Source of the DNA: Microvirga terrae | GTDB taxonomy: Bacteria; Pseudomonadota; Alphaproteobacteria; Rhizobiales; Beijerinckiaceae | Length of the DNA stretch: 64,000 nt | Direction: 5' to 3' | Assembly (NCBI RefSeq): GCF_013307435.2 | Contig: NZ_CP102847.1 | Location: 174,489-238,488 of the forward strand | In this document: in pieces, positions 34,352 to 43,011 of the stretch | Layout: every line of letters starts with the position of its first letter | Position numbering within the stretch: position 1 is the first letter of the stretch | Position numbers and translations under genes: made by a program | Notes under the pieces: generated by a model | What the model saw: the letters and a program-made list of their open reading frames with translations, nothing else | Database searches by the model: none | Told to the model about the DNA's origin: nothing

Positions 34352-36118
34352 ATGACCCTGTTCGTTGTTTCTTATTTGGCAGGAGTCCTGACAATCGTCA
34401 GCCCCTGTATTCTTCCGATCCTGCCCTTCGTCTTCTCCCGGGCGGGCCAGCCCTTTGCCCGCAGCATCCTTCCGATGATGGTTGGCATGGCGGCGACCTT
34501 TGCGGCGGTCGCGACCCTTGCTGCCGTGGGTGGAAGCTGGGCGGTGCATGCGAACGAGGTCGGACGCTCTGTCGCCATCGCATTGCTGGCCATGTTTGGT
34601 GTGACCCTCATTTCGGCACGCGCTGCCGCCTTCCTGACCCGGCCGGCGGTCGCCCTCGGCAGCCGGCTGTCTGGAGTGGCGCCTTCGGACAAGCCCAGTG
34701 TCGGTGGATCGCTGCTCCTCGGGGCTGCGACGGGCTTCCTCTGGGCGCCCTGCGCTGGCCCGATCCTGGGGTTGGTTCTGACGGGAGCCGCCATCCAGGG
34801 CGCCAATCCGCAGACCTCTCTCCTGTTGGCCGCCTACGCTGCCGGAGCGGCAACATCCATGGCGCTGGCCGTTTTGACGGGCGGACGAGTGTTCGCAGCG
34901 ATGAAGCGCTCGCTGGGTCTCGGCCACCGCATTCGGCAGGGCTTGGGCGCGGCTGTTCTCGCCGGCGTCACAATGATCGTCCTGGGCCTCGATACTGACC
35001 TTCTGACCCGTCTGTCCTATGCGAGCACCGCCAGCATCGAACAATCCTTGCTGGATCGGGTGCATGGCAAGCCTGATGCTGCCTCGACAAGTTCCACAGG
35101 CCGTCGCACGACGTTGGCTACGAACGACGCTGGTCAGGGCTATCGCAGCAACTTGCCGGTCGAGGGCAAATTTCCGTCCCTTGATGGTGCGGTGAAGTGG
35201 CTGAACTCCGAGCCGCTGACGACTGAACAGCTGAGGGGCAAGGTCGTGCTCATCGACTTCTGGACGTATTCCTGCATCAACTGCATTCGCACGATCCCCT
35301 ACGTGCGGGCTTGGGCCGAGAAGTACAAGGATCAGGGTCTCGTTGTGATCGGCGTTCATGCTCCCGAGTTCGCCTTCGAAAAGCGCATTTCCAACGTGGA
35401 ACGTGCCATCCAGAACTTCGCGATCACCTATCCGGTGGCGATCGACAACGACTTCAAGATCTGGCGCGCCTTCCGGAACAGCTATTGGCCGGCTCACTAC
35501 TTCATCGATGCCCAAGGGCGGATCAGGCACCATCACTTTGGTGAAGGCGATTACGAGGAGTCGGAGCGCGTTATCCAGGAACTGCTGGCGGAAGGGGGAA
35601 CCCAGAGGGCAGAGAGCAGCTTCGTCACGCCAGATGCAAAAGGGGCGGAAGCCGCGGCCGATTTTGACCGGGTCCAATCCGGCGAGACGTACCTCGGCTA
35701 CAAACGAGCATCGAACTTCGGCTCGCCCGAACAGGTTAGCGCCGACGAGCCACGGGACTATACCGCCGGTCGGCTGCGGCTCAACGAGTGGAGCCTGGCC
35801 GGGAACTGGACGGTTGAGGCGGAGCAGGCTGTGCTCAACCAGTCCGGAGGAGCGATCTCCTACAGATTCCGAGCCAGGGACCTGCACCTCGTGCTCGGGC
35901 GTAGCCGTGACGGCAAACCGGTGCGGTTCCAGGTAACCATCGATGGCAAAGTGCCTGGAGCAAACCATGGTAGCGATATCGACACCAACGGTAATGGGAC
36001 GGTTGCAGAAACCCGGCTCTACCAGTTGATCCGGCAAGGAGGGGACGTCCGGGAGCGAACCTTCGAAATCCGCTTTCTGGATCCAGGGATCGAAGCCTAC
36101 GCGTTCACATTCGGTTAG
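34352..36118 (+). CDS. DipZ-like thiol-redox protein: CcdA/DsbD membrane domain plus thioredoxin domain
   Basis: A 588-residue protein from ATG 34352 (GAGAGG upstream). Residues ~1-225 are the CcdA/DsbD-type transmembrane domain with its cysteine pair in V-S-P-C-I-L-P and W-A-P-C-A-G-P. After a linker comes a thioredoxin-like domain (~285-420) with W-T-Y-S-C-I-N-C-I-R-T and a cis-Pro near Y-W-P-A-H-Y. The C-terminal ~150 residues form a beta-rich domain known from DipZ proteins. It should carry electrons from cytoplasmic thioredoxin to the periplasm. That suits neighbours that act on peroxides and oxidised substrates. Confidence 0.9.
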   Translation: MTLFVVSYLAGVLTIVSPCILPILPFVFSRAGQPFARSILPMMVGMAATFAAVATLAAVGGSWAVHANEVGRSVAIALLAMFGVTLISARAAAFLTRPAVALGSRLSGVAPSDKPSVGGSLLLGAATGFLWAPCAGPILGLVLTGAAIQGANPQTSLLLAAYAAGAATSMALAVLTGGRVFAAMKRSLGLGHRIRQGLGAAVLAGVTMIVLGLDTDLLTRLSYASTASIEQSLLDRVHGKPDAASTSSTGRRTTLATNDAGQGYRSNLPVEGKFPSLDGAVKWLNSEPLTTEQLRGKVVLIDFWTYSCINCIRTIPYVRAWAEKYKDQGLVVIGVHAPEFAFEKRISNVERAIQNFAITYPVAIDNDFKIWRAFRNSYWPAHYFIDAQGRIRHHHFGEGDYEESERVIQELLAEGGTQRAESSFVTPDAKGAEAAADFDRVQSGETYLGYKRASNFGSPEQVSADEPRDYTAGRLRLNEWSLAGNWTVEAEQAVLNQSGGAISYRFRARDLHLVLGRSRDGKPVRFQVTIDGKVPGANHGSDIDTNGNGTVAETRLYQLIRQGGDVRERTFEIRFLDPGIEAYAFTFG

Positions 36119-36694
36119 GAAGGATTGCATTATCGAACAAAGCTGACATCGTGTGGGAGAGCATAAGGTTCTGTGGGGCAGCCAGTGCGGAGAGCCCTCC
36201 AAAGGCTATGAACAAATCCGATCGGTCGCAGAATAACGTGAACCGAAACTAAAGGCGACACGGTTGCCCCCCAGGTCCTCATGCTCTCCTATCAGTTCGA
36301 GCAGCCGTTCGTGATGGACACCTCCAAGTTCGAGCGCACGTTCGGGGGCTCGGTCACGCCGCTGCGGGAGGGCGTGCGACAAACCATTGCCGCCCTGCAA
36401 TCGACCCGCTGAGAGCGTGCCGCCCGCAACCCCATCATCAGCCCGCTCTAGCGAGGACCGGGAAGGGCGAACCCACGCCCAGTCCTCGCGCCACCGGAAG
36501 TTGGCTTGGTATAGACAACCTGTCGATGCCAAGGGCACCAGCTGGATCCGTCATCGGTCGGGGCACCACAGAAGATTGCCTCGGTTTCGTCCGAGACAAA
36601 ATAGCGGCATTGCTGCGCCCGCAGCTTGCAGGGAAAAGCTGTCTTTGGTTTATAATGCCGGCGCTCGATCAGGAAGGGATCTTGCGCTGGCCAC
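36119..36694. other. gene-poor stretch with gene debris
   Basis: About 575 bp with no intact gene. It includes the epimerase remnant at 36263-36412; the rest shows no frame with family resemblance on either strand. It looks like a scar of deletion or insertion. Confidence 0.5.
36263..36412 (+). pseudogene. C-terminal remnant of an NAD-dependent epimerase/NmrA-like protein
   Basis: The last ~50 codons of a protein: Y-Q-F-E-Q-P-F-V-M-D-T-S-K-F-E-R-T-F-G, then T-P-L-R-E-G-V-R-Q-T-I, ending at TGA 36410-36412. This is the usual end of extended-SDR nucleotide-sugar-like epimerases. No N-terminal part lies upstream, so the gene was truncated. Confidence 0.6.
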
Positions 36695-37054
36695 CTAATC
36701 GCGTGTCCTCAGCTCGGCGATGGCACCAATCAAGCCAAATTGGTACTTCTCGCGCAGGAGCGCCATGACATTGCTGGCGCTCTTCCTACCAACTCTCTTA
36801 ATCAGGAAGTGATTAAGACTACTTTGTCTTGCATGGCATCGATCAAGTGCCTGCTCTGCAAGCTGCTCTGCCGTCTGACTTGTTTGAAGTCTTTCTTTGA
36901 TGAATGACGCGGCGCAGATCTGCCATTGATCGTTCAGCACTCTCGCCTCTTCATACACGGCCAGAGGCTTGAACTCGTCAGCTTCGACGGGGGAACCAGC
37001 CATCAATGAAGCGACCAGACATCCGGTGGCCAAGGCAATGCGCCAGCCATTCAC
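36695..37054 (-). CDS. secreted hypothetical protein
   Basis: A protein of about 119 residues if GTG 37054 is the start; the open frame goes on upstream but overlaps the small peptide gene. It has a signal peptide (W-R-I-A-L-A-T-G-C-L-V-A-S-L-M-A-G, cut near V-E-A-D) and a helical mature part with two cysteines (I-C-A-A-S-F and D-R-C-H-A-R) that could form a disulfide. No family is recognised. It is 38 bp downstream of the 24-residue peptide, same strand. Confidence 0.5.
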   Translation of the reverse strand: MNGWRIALATGCLVASLMAGSPVEADEFKPLAVYEEARVLNDQWQICAASFIKERLQTSQTAEQLAEQALDRCHARQSSLNHFLIKRVGRKSASNVMALLREKYQFGLIGAIAELRTRD

Positions 37055-37092
37055 CCGGGTACGAGCGGATAAACCAATATTCGGATGGTCGG

Positions 37093-37167
37093 CTAGCGGA
37101 AGTACCGCATATAGATGGTGCCGCCTGAGATCGACAGGGCGATAATAAGCGGGAGCCAACGGGACAT
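37093..37167 (-). CDS. 24-residue membrane peptide coupled to tetR
   Basis: The frame begins M-S-R-W-L-P-L-I-I-A-L-S-I-S-G-G and ends in a basic tail R-Y-F-R. Its ATG overlaps the upstream tetR stop as TGATG (37167), an arrangement that couples translation. One hydrophobic stretch of about 13-16 residues could span or lie in the membrane. It is too short for homology arguments. Confidence 0.45.
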   Translation of the reverse strand: MSRWLPLIIALSISGGTIYMRYFR

Positions 37168-37820
37168 CAAACATCCTTCTGCCCACCGGTCAGGGTGCCA
37201 AAGGCACGCAGCACCTGCTCTACCCAGGCGGAGCAATCCGCTTGTGGCTCCTGAGGCTGGTTGGGCACAAGAATACGTCCGATCGCATGCGCCAAACACC
37301 ACCTTGCGAACTGCATTGCTGCGGCATGAGTGTCCTGGATCTGGATGTCGCCGTCAGCCACGTGGGTGTCGAGGTCCTCCGCAATCCGTTTGATCGTCGG
37401 GCCAAGACTTTGCGTGAGGAACTCCTCGCCCAAACGGGGGAAACGGCCGAGAGCCCCGATGACCAGACGCAGGGTCGCCATCGTCGCCGGGGCTTCCATG
37501 ACCACGAGAACTGCAATCCCGATCTGCCTCAGAGCTGAGGCTGGATCCAGATCTTTCGGGTCGGGGGACGGCAGCTCCCGTGTGATGCGCTCTGCTTCCG
37601 AATCGATCAGCGACCTGAATAAGTCATCCTTGCTGTCGAAGTGGTTGTAGAGCGTGCCCTTCGAGACCCCCGCCTGGATGGCGATCTCGTCCATGCTGGC
37701 TCCGGCATAGCCGTTCAGGAGAAAGACCTGTCGCGCGCCGTCGAGGATCTGGCGCTTCTTGAGCATGCTCCGGAGGTCAGGGGCTTGCCTGTCAACCGGG
37801 TGAGGACTGGTTTCGAGCAT
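37167..37820 (-). CDS. TetR/AcrR-family regulator
   Basis: A 217-residue regulator with N-terminal helix-turn-helix: L-L-N-G-Y-A-G-A-S-M-D-E-I, A-G-V-S-K-G-T-L-Y-N-H-F-D-S-K-D-D-L-F. The C-terminal part resembles AcrR-type ligand domains. It lies 171 bp beyond the emrB-like stop on the same strand, so it may be part of the efflux operon and could bind the GGTAA/TTACC palindromes at the emrA promoter. An about 100-residue hydrophobic-start frame between the two genes is not accepted. Confidence 0.9.
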   Translation of the reverse strand: MLETSPHPVDRQAPDLRSMLKKRQILDGARQVFLLNGYAGASMDEIAIQAGVSKGTLYNHFDSKDDLFRSLIDSEAERITRELPSPDPKDLDPASALRQIGIAVLVVMEAPATMATLRLVIGALGRFPRLGEEFLTQSLGPTIKRIAEDLDTHVADGDIQIQDTHAAAMQFARWCLAHAIGRILVPNQPQEPQADCSAWVEQVLRAFGTLTGGQKDV

Positions 37821-37991
37821 GATGCATCCGTGACGCCTGACGTAGTTGTTGGTGGGCCCCGGCGCCGGTGGCCGGGCCCGGCGGGATGCTCATGGAGCCT
37901 GCGTGGAGGGGGCACAGGACCGCGAGCTGAGCTTCCCGCGATTAATCGATCATTGTTGGCATCGGCCTGCGCGGACTCGGCCGACGCCGCC

Positions 37992-39761
37992 TCAGCCAGC
38001 GCGAGCAGCAACAGGAGAAACGGCACCGTGCCCACGATCATGCCGCCCATCATGGTGTCGACGTGGACGCTCACCTGGGGTTGATCGCGCTCCACTGCTG
38101 AGCGGGACTGCCTGAAGCCGAGTCTCGTCTGGCTCCCGCTCCTGCAGCTGAGGGTGCGACCCAACCGTCTCGACTGACCGCCCAGCGCGCGATTTCGCGT
38201 ATCGCGAGAGGCCGATCTTGGTAGCCACCAGCACAGGTGCGGCGACGAGAAAAAGCAGGGCAACGGCATTGAACGCCGTGTCGAAGGCGATCACCGTAGA
38301 CTCACCTGTGACGACGCGGCCAAGAAGGGCCATTGCTGCCCGGCTGGCGGCCGCGGCGTCCATTCCTCTTGCCGCCAGCATGGCAGTCATTGTCGTTAAC
38401 CGGTCGCTAACCGCAGGAACGCCGGCGGTGACATGGGCGCCAAGCACCGCGAGATTAGCGGTGACGTTGTGATCGATCAGGGTCTGGAGCCAGGCGACAC
38501 CCATAAGGCCGCCCAGCTGGCGACTCGTATTAAAGAGGCCGATACCAAACACGAGATTGCGGCTGGTGAGATTGCTGAACGCAATCAGGGTGATCGACAG
38601 AAACAGGAAACCGAGGCCCAGGCCGCGCAACAGGATGGCGGCCATCATGTCGTCCGAGCCGCTTTCTCGGGTCGAGCCGGAGAGCATCCACATCGCCACC
38701 ATGATTAGCAGAATTCCAAACGGCACCGTGGCGAATGGAGGAACACGACGGATCTGGAACAGGAAGGCGGCGAGAAGGAGGGCACCGACGAACAGGGCGC
38801 CACTTGGCAGCAGGAGCTGGCCGGCATCGGTCGGTGTGAACGCCAGGACGGAGACGGCAAATGCCGGGATCAGGAACGCGCTCCCGAACAATGCAGCGCC
38901 CGCGACAAAGCTGACGATAAAGGCGAAGGAGAAATCGTCTGACCGGAACAAGGTAAAATCGAACAGGCCATGGTCTTCGGCCATCAACTGTTGGCCAAGA
39001 AAGGCCAGCAGAGTGGCTGCGCCGATCACTGACAGCCACAGGATGCGTGGCTCCTCGAACCAGTCCCATCGGCTGCCCTGGCTGAGCACGTAGGTAAAGC
39101 AGAAAAGCGCGACGGAGATCAGGGCGAAGCCAATCCAATCAAACGGACGTCGCGCCGTCCCGATGGGGGTTGGACTGTCTGCCATCAGCATGAGGCCGAC
39201 AGCTGCCAGGGCCACCGGAACAACACTGAAGAAGATCCAAGTCCACGAGTGGGTGTCGAGCAACCACCCTTGAAGGGCGGGGGCGATCGTGGCCGGGGCA
39301 ACGACAGCCCCCATTGCAAACAATGCCTGCAGGATCGGCTGGCGGGATCGCGGATACGCCAGAAAGAGGATCGCTTGGCCCCCGACAAGCAGGGTGCCGC
39401 CGGAGAAGCCCTGGATGATGCGGAGCGCAACCAGCAGGTCCAACCGAGCTGTGTTGGCGGCAAGACCGCAGGCCGTGCCCATGATCAGCGTTGCGCCGAT
39501 CACCAGACTGCGCGGATTGATCCGCGTCATCAGAGAGGACGCGGTCAGGAATCCGATCAGCTTGAAGGCGGTGTACCCGACATCGAGCCAGGCAAACTCG
39601 TCCGGCGTGGCATAGATGTCGCCGATAATATCGCCACGCCCGAGCGACAGCACGGTGCTGGCGATCGCCTCAGTCAGGGTGGCCAGTACGATGCCCAGGA
39701 CAAGAAGGGCCCCTGACGCAGGTCTGGCGCGGCCCGGCAGGGCGGCAATGGCCGTGGTCAT
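37992..39761 (-). CDS. EmrB-like MFS drug:proton antiporter
   Basis: A 589-residue 14-helix MFS transporter of the DHA2 type. Helix-rich segments run to about residue 510, with F-A-W-L-D-V-G-Y-T-A-F-K in the first loop and R-I-I-Q-G-F-S-G-G-T-L in helix 4. The last 75 residues are basic and low-complexity, unlike the family, and may be a readthrough into what was an intergenic region. Its start overlaps the emrA stop as ATGA, so it forms a unit with the adaptor to expel drugs across both membranes. Confidence 0.88.
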   Translation of the reverse strand: MTTAIAALPGRARPASGALLVLGIVLATLTEAIASTVLSLGRGDIIGDIYATPDEFAWLDVGYTAFKLIGFLTASSLMTRINPRSLVIGATLIMGTACGLAANTARLDLLVALRIIQGFSGGTLLVGGQAILFLAYPRSRQPILQALFAMGAVVAPATIAPALQGWLLDTHSWTWIFFSVVPVALAAVGLMLMADSPTPIGTARRPFDWIGFALISVALFCFTYVLSQGSRWDWFEEPRILWLSVIGAATLLAFLGQQLMAEDHGLFDFTLFRSDDFSFAFIVSFVAGAALFGSAFLIPAFAVSVLAFTPTDAGQLLLPSGALFVGALLLAAFLFQIRRVPPFATVPFGILLIMVAMWMLSGSTRESGSDDMMAAILLRGLGLGFLFLSITLIAFSNLTSRNLVFGIGLFNTSRQLGGLMGVAWLQTLIDHNVTANLAVLGAHVTAGVPAVSDRLTTMTAMLAARGMDAAAASRAAMALLGRVVTGESTVIAFDTAFNAVALLFLVAAPVLVATKIGLSRYAKSRAGRSVETVGSHPQLQEREPDETRLQAVPLSSGARSTPGERPRRHHDGRHDRGHGAVSPVAARAG

Positions 39762-40792
39762 GAGCCGCTTCCTTGATCGATCTCAACCCGTGCGGACAGG
39801 CCGGGCACGAGGCGGCCGGGCAAGGGATTGTTGGCGAACCGGATCTTGACCGGAACCCGCTGGACGACACGAACGAAGTTCCCGGTCGCATTGTCCGCGG
39901 GGAGCAAGCTGAACGCCGACCCGCTCCCAGGCGCAAAACTGTCCACCACGCCTTGAAGCGTCTCGTTCGGGTAGCCATCGACAGTGATCCGGGCGTGCTG
40001 ACCGGGCCGGATATGTTCGAGCTGGGTTTCCTTGAAGTTTGCCACGATCCAGACATCGGCGACCGGAACGATATCGAGCAGGGCGGCGCCCGGTGCGACA
40101 AGGCGGCCGACCCGGACCTGGCGGTTGCCGATCACGCCGTCGACCGGCGCCCGGACCACGGTGTTGTCGAGATCGATCTGGGCGAGATCGCGGGCGGCCT
40201 GGGCTTGTGCGACTGCGGCCACGGCCGCTACGCGCTGGGTGGCAAGGACGGCGATGCGTCGCTGCTGAGCCTCGACCGTTGCCGCCGCCGCCGATACGCC
40301 CGCTTCGGCCCGCAATCGCGCCGCGTCGCTTTCATCGATCTGGGCCTGGCTGATGGCGTTGCTGCGGATCAGCTGGCGGTGGCGCTCGGAGGCCTTGGTC
40401 GCGCGGTCCAATTCGGCCACGGCCGAATGCTTTTGGGCCTCAGCCTGCCGGATGAGCGCATGCTGAAGCTGGGTCTCAGCATCGACATTGGTCAGGCGAG
40501 CTTGGGCGGCTTCGATATTGGCTTCCGCTTGTGCAAGCCGGGCGCGGTAGTCCTGATCGTCGATCCGGAACAAAACGGCGCCCGCTCGGACACTTTGGTT
40601 ATCCTCAACCGCTACCGCGGTGACGTAGCCGGCAACCTTCGGCGCCAGGGAGGTCACGTCGCCGCGGATGTACGCGTTGTCGGTTGACGTCTCGTCGCTT
40701 GAGCGGGCCCAAGCCCAACCTGCCGCTGAGACAACACCGGCACCAAGGCACAACAGGATCCCGATCCGCTTCTTTTTGCTGAGCTGCGCCAC
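39758..40792 (-). CDS. EmrA/HlyD-type membrane-fusion protein
   Basis: A 344-residue adaptor from GTG 40792, with GGAGGG upstream. One N-terminal membrane helix (I-G-I-L-L-C-L-G-A-G-V-V-S-A-A-G) precedes the barrel/lipoyl part (D-N-A-Y-I-R-G-D-V-T-S-L-A-P-K-V-A-G-Y), a long coiled-coil hairpin, and the returning lipoyl half (V-R-A-P-V-D-G-V-I-G). It bridges the EmrB-like pump to an outer-membrane channel. Two palindromes upstream suggest TetR control. Confidence 0.9.
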   Translation of the reverse strand: MAQLSKKKRIGILLCLGAGVVSAAGWAWARSSDETSTDNAYIRGDVTSLAPKVAGYVTAVAVEDNQSVRAGAVLFRIDDQDYRARLAQAEANIEAAQARLTNVDAETQLQHALIRQAEAQKHSAVAELDRATKASERHRQLIRSNAISQAQIDESDAARLRAEAGVSAAAATVEAQQRRIAVLATQRVAAVAAVAQAQAARDLAQIDLDNTVVRAPVDGVIGNRQVRVGRLVAPGAALLDIVPVADVWIVANFKETQLEHIRPGQHARITVDGYPNETLQGVVDSFAPGSGSAFSLLPADNATGNFVRVVQRVPVKIRFANNPLPGRLVPGLSARVEIDQGSGS

Positions 40793-40802
40793 GGCGCCCT
40801 CC

Positions 40803-40847
40803 GGTAATAAATGTTACCACGGGACATATACGGTAATGTACGTTACC
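40803..40847. promoter_or_regulatory. paired GGTAA-N6-TTACC operators at the emrA promoter
   Basis: Palindromes at 40803-40818 (GGTAATAAATGTTACC) and 40832-40847 (GGTAATGTACGTTACC), 29 bp apart. A matching pair lies at 42936-42979. They fit a TetR-type repressor binding two sites. Confidence 0.75.
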
Positions 40848-40912
40848 GGTCAAGAGGACGCTGCAACACGGTAAAACAACTTGGTGTGGGTTGAGATCAC
40901 GATGCTCATCCG

Positions 40913-41012
40913 CTGTCTCCTGGCAACAAGTCCATGGATCGGAACCTACCGGACTGAGCCCGCCGGTGCGCCAGAGGAATTGACGTCGTTGCAGAGCGAT
41001 TGCTGGCATCGC
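40913..41012 (-). repeat. conserved leader repeat, copy 2
   Basis: Read on the minus strand: GCAATCGCTCTGCAA, then CGTCAATTCCTCTGGCG, then GTCCGGTAGGTTC and GCCAGGAG. It matches copies at 45198, 56694 and 63820. Behind the Shine-Dalgarno-like GGAG an ATG at 40909 opens only a 19-codon frame, which runs into the emrA operators, so the original downstream gene may have been lost. Confidence 0.7.
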
Positions 41013-41145
41013 GGGCCGCCGCCAATCGCTCTGAGAAGCCCTCTGTGGGTTCATGCCTCCAAGCATGCCTGTCCAATGGCGATCCCACTATTGAGCCGGT
41101 GGCGTGGGCGCCCACTCGATAAGTCCATGACGGCTAAACCGAAGT

Positions 41146-42225
41146 TTAGGTTGGACGGGTGAGGCTACCATCATGCCGGTCAATGCTCCCGACCCCGGTG
41201 GCCCGGCTGCGACGTCGACGCGGATGCCCTGCGAAGCGCGTTTCCGCGGGCACGGCACCGTCGAGAAAGACTTTCACCGCGGTGCGAGCACGCAAGTCGA
41301 GTTCGGACAGCGTTGGTCTCTCGCCGAGCTGAAGCACCGCTTCCAGATGAACAGTCCCGTAAAGCATTCCGAGAAACTGGCGGGCGCCGGCTTCGCAATC
41401 CACGAGATCGACTTCACCGGCCTGCTTTGCTCGTGCAAGAATTTTCGTCAGGACCGAGATGGCCGGCTTCGGGCCGTGCCGCGTGTACACCCGTGTGGCC
41501 TCTGGGTAGCGGTCTGCTTCGAGGATGGCCGTGTAACAAACCTCCAGCAAGGATGGTGTCATCATCGTCTCGAGAAGATTGCGGCCAATGATGAAGAGCA
41601 ACTCCCTGAGCGGCAGGGCAAGCTGGTCGGCACCGACGCTCAGGGCATTGGACGAGTATTGGCTGACCACCCTGGCGAACTGGTCGACGAGAAGCTGCTC
41701 GACGTTTTCGTGCCGCGTCGTCTTCTCGCGCAGGAGCTCCCGGTAGAGGCCGTGCGGTGTCCATGTCCAGCTCCGACGGCCGAGGATGAAGGCGGTGAGA
41801 GCGGCGCAATTGGACCACCCGCGAAGCTGGCACGCTTTGCCTGGGATCGCTTCGCGGACGCGAAGAATGTCGCCCGTCCCACCCCACCGGAGAAACTTGA
41901 CGGCATCGGCCGGTGGCAGGATCGTCACCATCATCCGTGTCCACCACGGCTCAGCGAGCAGCCAGCTACCGGTGCTGGTGGGTCGCATGGCAAAGACATG
42001 CTTATGCTTATGATGGACGAACCGATGCCACCACTGGCGTTGAAGGCCGGGGACGAAGCAGATGATCCAGTCGGCGGGATCGACACTCACCAGCGATCCA
42101 TTCACGTCCACGCTGTTCGCCAGGTCAGGCGGGGCATCGCCGACGACCTGCAGCCCGGACGCGGTTTCCCGGGTTCGCTTGAGCCAAGACAGACCCGCCT
42201 GGCCGTTATCGTTAGCTGCGCTCAC
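41146..42225 (-). CDS. fusion of a cysteine-protease-like domain with a TetR C-terminal ligand domain, no helix-turn-helix
   Basis: A 359-residue protein from GTG 42225, whose start overlaps the tetR stop as GTGA. Residues ~1-170 resemble a permuted papain-like domain found in uncharacterised proteobacterial proteins: H-H-K-H-K-H-V-F-A-M-R, W-L-L-A-E-P, G-W-S-N-C-A-A-L-T-A-F-I-L-G, and W-T-P-H-G-L-Y-R-E-L-L. Residues ~180-340 resemble the ligand domain of TetR regulators and align with the protein at 43012 (A-D-R-Y-P-E-A-T-R-V-Y, R-A-K-Q-A-G-E-V, A-R-Q-F-L-G-M-L). The DNA-binding helices are absent. It may be a sensor that pairs with a full TetR protein, or a chance fusion. Confidence 0.65.
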   Translation of the reverse strand: MSAANDNGQAGLSWLKRTRETASGLQVVGDAPPDLANSVDVNGSLVSVDPADWIICFVPGLQRQWWHRFVHHKHKHVFAMRPTSTGSWLLAEPWWTRMMVTILPPADAVKFLRWGGTGDILRVREAIPGKACQLRGWSNCAALTAFILGRRSWTWTPHGLYRELLREKTTRHENVEQLLVDQFARVVSQYSSNALSVGADQLALPLRELLFIIGRNLLETMMTPSLLEVCYTAILEADRYPEATRVYTRHGPKPAISVLTKILARAKQAGEVDLVDCEAGARQFLGMLYGTVHLEAVLQLGERPTLSELDLRARTAVKVFLDGAVPAETRFAGHPRRRRSRATGVGSIDRHDGSLTRPT

Positions 42226-42872
42226 GCGGTGGCCCTCCCCACGTTTGCACACCCCTGGACGAACCGTTCAAGGCTGGCCTTGACGTGGTCGGCGGCTGCT
42301 TCCTCCGGCCGCGTTGCAGGGCTCAACATAAGTGCCTGGTAGAGCGGCTCCCTGAGTATTCCCATCACATGCTCCGCATATAACCGAGAGTCCGGTATCG
42401 ACAGGATCCCTCGTTCACTTGCTTCCTGCAGAAACTTCCGCAGCGTCATCATCACCGTCGCCGGCCCAGCCTCGTACATTCGCCTTTTGAGCGGCGGGTT
42501 GCGGGTACCTTCGGCCATCATCATCCGAACGAACCCGACCAAGGTGGTCGCGTATTCTTTCCAGGCCCCCAGTCCGAAGTCGATCAGCGTATCCCGAACA
42601 TCGGCCAGGGTGCCGGGGCGCATACCGCTCAGCAATGGCTGTGAGAGGACGAGGGTGTTGCGTTCGGCAAGTGCGATGGCGAGGTCATCCATACTTCCGA
42701 ATGTTGCCCGGACGTCGTCTTCCGAATATCCGCTGCGATCCAGAAGACGATCGAGGCTCTCGAATGCGTTGCTCGGATCAGCGAGGGCCTCGCGGGCTGC
42801 CAGCATAATGGCAGTGCGAGCGCCCGGCTCAACATTGTCCGATTGAGCGGGCCTCAGCGTGGGACGTCTCAT
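42222..42872 (-). CDS. TetR-family regulator with degenerate helix-turn-helix
   Basis: A 216-residue protein from ATG 42872. The N-terminal part reads L-D-R-L-L-D-R-S-G-Y-S-E-D-D-V-R-A-T-F-G-S-M-D-D-L, which keeps the F-G-S-x-x-x-L pattern of the helix-turn-helix end but departs in the recognition helix. The C-terminal part is TetR-like with a late E-H-V-M-G-I-L. Upstream codons look like the start of emrA (V-A-Q-L-D-K), showing that the promoter region was copied from emrA. It is coupled to the fusion protein gene behind it. Confidence 0.7.
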   Translation of the reverse strand: MRRPTLRPAQSDNVEPGARTAIMLAAREALADPSNAFESLDRLLDRSGYSEDDVRATFGSMDDLAIALAERNTLVLSQPLLSGMRPGTLADVRDTLIDFGLGAWKEYATTLVGFVRMMMAEGTRNPPLKRRMYEAGPATVMMTLRKFLQEASERGILSIPDSRLYAEHVMGILREPLYQALMLSPATRPEEAAADHVKASLERFVQGCANVGRATA

Positions 42873-42935
42873 GTTCCTGCTCTTTAGTTCGGGGCTGGTG
42901 CAACAAGCCTTGTCGAGCTGCGCCACGACGCCTCT

Positions 42936-42979
42936 GGTAATGATAGTTACCATTGACAGATACGGTAACAGACGTTACC
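42936..42979. promoter_or_regulatory. paired GGTAA-N6-TTACC operators between divergent tetR genes
   Basis: GGTAATGATAGTTACC at 42936-42951 and GGTAACAGACGTTACC at 42964-42979, 28 bp apart. The flanks, including TCAAGAGG on one side and GAGCTGCGCCACG on the other, match the emrA promoter at 40780-40856, so this is a duplicated regulatory segment. Confidence 0.78.
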
Positions 42980-43011
42980 AGTCAAGAGGATGCAAACGGA
43001 CAGGAGGTTGA

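Noticed and set aside
34319..36202. 627-codon minus-strand frame opposite the DipZ-like gene
   Set aside because: The plus strand shows clear CcdA and thioredoxin motifs; the opposite frame is a high-GC shadow.
37715..38055. Minus-strand frame starting MMGGMIVGTVPF with a hydrophobic start
   Set aside because: It overlaps the emrB-like C-terminus and the tetR start, has no good Shine-Dalgarno and turns into low-complexity sequence.
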